Assembly (NCBI GenBank): GCA_026874595.1
Contig: CM049312.1
Location: forward strand, 74,868,429-74,932,428
Direction of reading: 5' to 3'
DNA length: 64,000 nucleotides
Source of the DNA: Sipunculus nudus
Lineage: Eukaryota; Annelida; Sipuncula; Golfingiida; Sipunculidae
How positions within the stretch are numbered: the stretch's first letter is position 1; the number at the start of each line of letters is the position of its first letter. Made by a program: the position numbers and the translations under genes. Below are positions 61,590 through 64,000 of the stretch, piece by piece. The notes under the pieces were generated by a model. The model made no database searches. It was not told the origin of the DNA and saw only the letters and a list, made by a program, of their open reading frames with translations.

Positions 61590-61590
61590 G
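61556..61590. repeat. (AT)n microsatellite
   Basis: Interrupted AT run. Confidence 0.85.
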
Positions 61591-62657
61591 TGTATTATAA
61601 ATTTTTCAGGATATACAATCACAATGATCACTGCCATTTTATCTTTTGCCGTGATCTACAGAAGTGGATCCTGAATTGCTGTATGGTGAGTACCAGGAAA
61701 TACCGAGTCTGTGAACGAGCACCTAATTAGTTAGAAACCCTCTGGGTGATATCTTCTGTTAACCTCAAACAGCCAGCCTAGCATTCAATTTGTGATGAAC
61801 TTATAAAACTGAAGACTTCTGCTGGCTGTAGCTAGAGATCTTATTTAGAAATTCTGATTGGTAAGCCAGCCGAAAAAATATCAAAATTATAGCCCATGAT
61901 GAAGCGTATGGATATAAACTGATCAAAAACTGCATGAAAAAAGGCTATAAATGATCAAGGGAGGCTCCAATTACCATGCTTAATGTGTATTGGGCCACCC
62001 AAAATTGATGATATAACCAAGACCCACACCTATATAGTAAATTTTATGACTTGATCTTGGCTTGGGTACAACCAAGGGCCTATAGATTAGTTTGACTGAC
62101 ATTTGTGAGAACCATCAACTTGGCACACATGGAGAGAGCTATGTTAGCAAAAATTGGGAATTATAACCCATTAATGTGACAAGATTCCGGATGGCTACAG
62201 TCAACCGTGCAACTGGTATCTTTAACACTACACACAGGTAAACCAGATCCAAAGGTGACAAATGATCCAATCTGAAAATCCACAAAACCAGCCCAAGATC
62301 CAAAGAGCCCTACATATGACTCAGCCAGATCCATAAAGCAACATGTGATACAGATCCAAAGCTCCTTATGTAGCACAGACCCAGTGTATGAGATCCTGGA
62401 TCCAGGAACATATCGAACATCTACTCCAGAGGTCTTATTGGGTCTCTAACATCGCTAACTTTTAGTTCACATCACATGGAGCATTCTTCCATGATGTTGA
62501 TAAAACTGGTTGGATATTTTAAATGATTCACTGAATTTGCAAAGAGAGCAATAAATCATTTAATATACTGCAAAATTCCTAATAGAAGCTGCATCCTTAT
62601 TACAAGTGACACCCTGACTGGGGGACAGCCATTCAAGTTTTGTTTCAGGAAAAGTCA

Positions 62658-62715
62658 GCTGTAAATAGAGTTGTAAATATAGCTGTATACAGAGCTGTAA
62701 ATAGAGTTGTACAGC
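62658..62715. repeat. Short tandem repeat, about 19-20-bp unit
   Basis: Three diverged copies of 'agctgtaaatagagttgta'. Confidence 0.7.
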
Positions 62716-64000
62716 ACCTGTCTGGTCAGCCATAACTCAGATGTCAATGACTCAAGGTCAGCAGCTGAGCAAAAAGTGGTGTCTGAGTCTACAAAGACGG
62801 TCATTTGTATACATCTCTTGATGGTGTGCCAGAATTTCCGTGGCTGCTGTAACATGGGTTCCTTGTTACACCATGTGATAGTTGGTGGGACATGTTGAAT
62901 GACTGTGTCACAGGGATGACTGGAAATCAGTTCATCAAAGTATCTTGCTGAAACTTAATGTTAATGTAGATTCAGTTTAACCATCTCTGATCACCACCAT
63001 GATATACTAAAGAATATTGAGAGAATATGCTATTATAGATGCGTCATGTTGATACTTGATAAATCATTGAAAATAAATGTCTGTTATATATTTAACCAAT
63101 ATCATTATAAAAATCTGTACCTAGAGTATTAATGAATCTATCATTACAATAGATACTACATACAAGGAGAGCTCAATAACATAACAATAAGTATCTCTAA
63201 CTATATAAATATTCAACTATGACTACTGGTATGCTGATACATGAACCCATGTTTCTGCATCTATTCTATTAATCCATGTGTTTACCACATAAGTTTAACT
63301 TTTTCCTATACCTGGCTAGCCTTTAAGACTATCCAGATGTCCTTGACCTTTATTAAAGTAGCCTTGACCTTTATTGTCATACAGCAATGCCACAAAGCAT
63401 TGAAAGTATCCAAGAGAGTTTACAGAAATTAAGAAATGTGAGTGAGAATGCCTATGGCTAGATGTAAATGCCTGGGTTTGTTCTGGCTGTAGTTAAATCT
63501 GAAACCCAAGTCCAAAACCTTAACCACTGATGCATGTCATTTTACACACATAAGAGAACTTGACATACAGATTTATTACTGGATATTTCTCTGAGCATAT
63601 AACATATTATCACACAGATAAATAGTAATTTTTCATCCCCTTCTAAAAATCTTGTTGTCTGAACAATCATCTGTGAATGAGTTTACCCCTGATGATATCT
63701 ATACCTAGCTTCAACTAACCCAAGTAAAACCTGTAAAGAAAATATTTTTTTCTCCAGGTGAAGGTTCATAAAATGTATAACTGTTACACAATACTTAAAA
63801 CCAAACCAGAGTAATTTATTTCACATGAATGAAACACCTGTTACAATATTTAAGAATCTAGGGATTTCATGTTGCTATATTTCCAGGCAGTTCAAGGTGC
63901 AGGGGTGCAAGTTTTTGATTACTCAACACAGAATGTGTGGAGACAAATCTGCAAACTTTTTAAACTGAGATTTGTTGGTCAAAAATAAATTTAAGATTTA

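Larger units (their letters stand above)
59103..64000. other. Unassigned: no supported coding sequence
   Basis: AT-rich sequence without splice-bounded protein-like frames on either strand. It holds a small (AT)n (61556-61590), a weak 'agatccaaag' periodicity (62245-62400) and a 20-bp-type tandem 'agctgtaaatagagttgta' (62658-62715). It could be intron or long 3' UTR of a gene beyond the window. Confidence 0.4.

Overview
The window is animal nuclear DNA. It is AT-rich, gene-poor and intron-rich, with canonical GT-AG splice sites and dense simple repeats, SINEs, MITEs and other dispersed elements. Nothing in it looks bacterial or viral. Dispersed elements with a tandem core, a (GACG/ACGG)-type microsatellite and a right end closing in GCTGAGCTAAAA resemble the pearl/Helentron-associated elements described in bivalves. 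With the gene content, this suggests a lophotrochozoan, most likely a bivalve mollusc. That assignment is an inference.

Two protein-coding loci are well supported, both on the + strand. The first is the terminal exon of a two-pore-domain (K2P) potassium channel at 12518-13215. It starts inside the first selectivity-filter codon pair and runs through M2, M3, P2 (TTIGFGD) and M4 to a stop and an AATAAA. Its upstream exons are not visible, so 1-12517 is probably intron of this gene. The second is a complete six-exon gene of the LRRC14/PRAME leucine-rich-repeat family, with exons at 36574-36752, 37799-38142, 40021-40122, 40903-40995, 45767-45936 and 46292-47029. The exons join in compatible phases to give 541 residues. 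Its N-terminus carries an elongin-C BC-box and a Cul2-box, so it is predicted to be a substrate receptor of a CUL2-RBX1-elongin B/C ubiquitin ligase. A TATA-type promoter with a non-coding first exon at 31303-31463 may belong to it.

Layout: 1-12.5 kb is presumed K2P intron, with a palindrome cluster, a hairpin and SINEs. 12.5-13.4 kb is the K2P end. 13.4-31.3 kb is intergenic: promoter-like motif clusters, a possible signal-peptide exon, a long GAT-type tract, two MITEs, a 25-bp minisatellite and a 21-bp palindromic array. 31.3-47.9 kb is the LRRC14-like gene with its putative promoter; its introns hold SINEs, a dispersed repeat and a microsatellite. 47.9-54.8 kb is repeat-dense: a solo LTR, two pearl-like elements, nuclear-receptor-motif tandem repeats and a dispersed family with a shared short reading frame. 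54.8-64 kb is mostly anonymous, apart from microsatellites and a helically phased array of CCAAT boxes.

The two genes have no evident functional link. No new multi-gene system was found. The most unusual items are the 12-copy array of perfect palindromes at exactly 21-bp spacing, the CCAAT array at 30-33-bp spacing, and a dispersed repeat whose three copies share an open frame of about 50 codons. All positions were read by eye; no database search or folding calculation was run.
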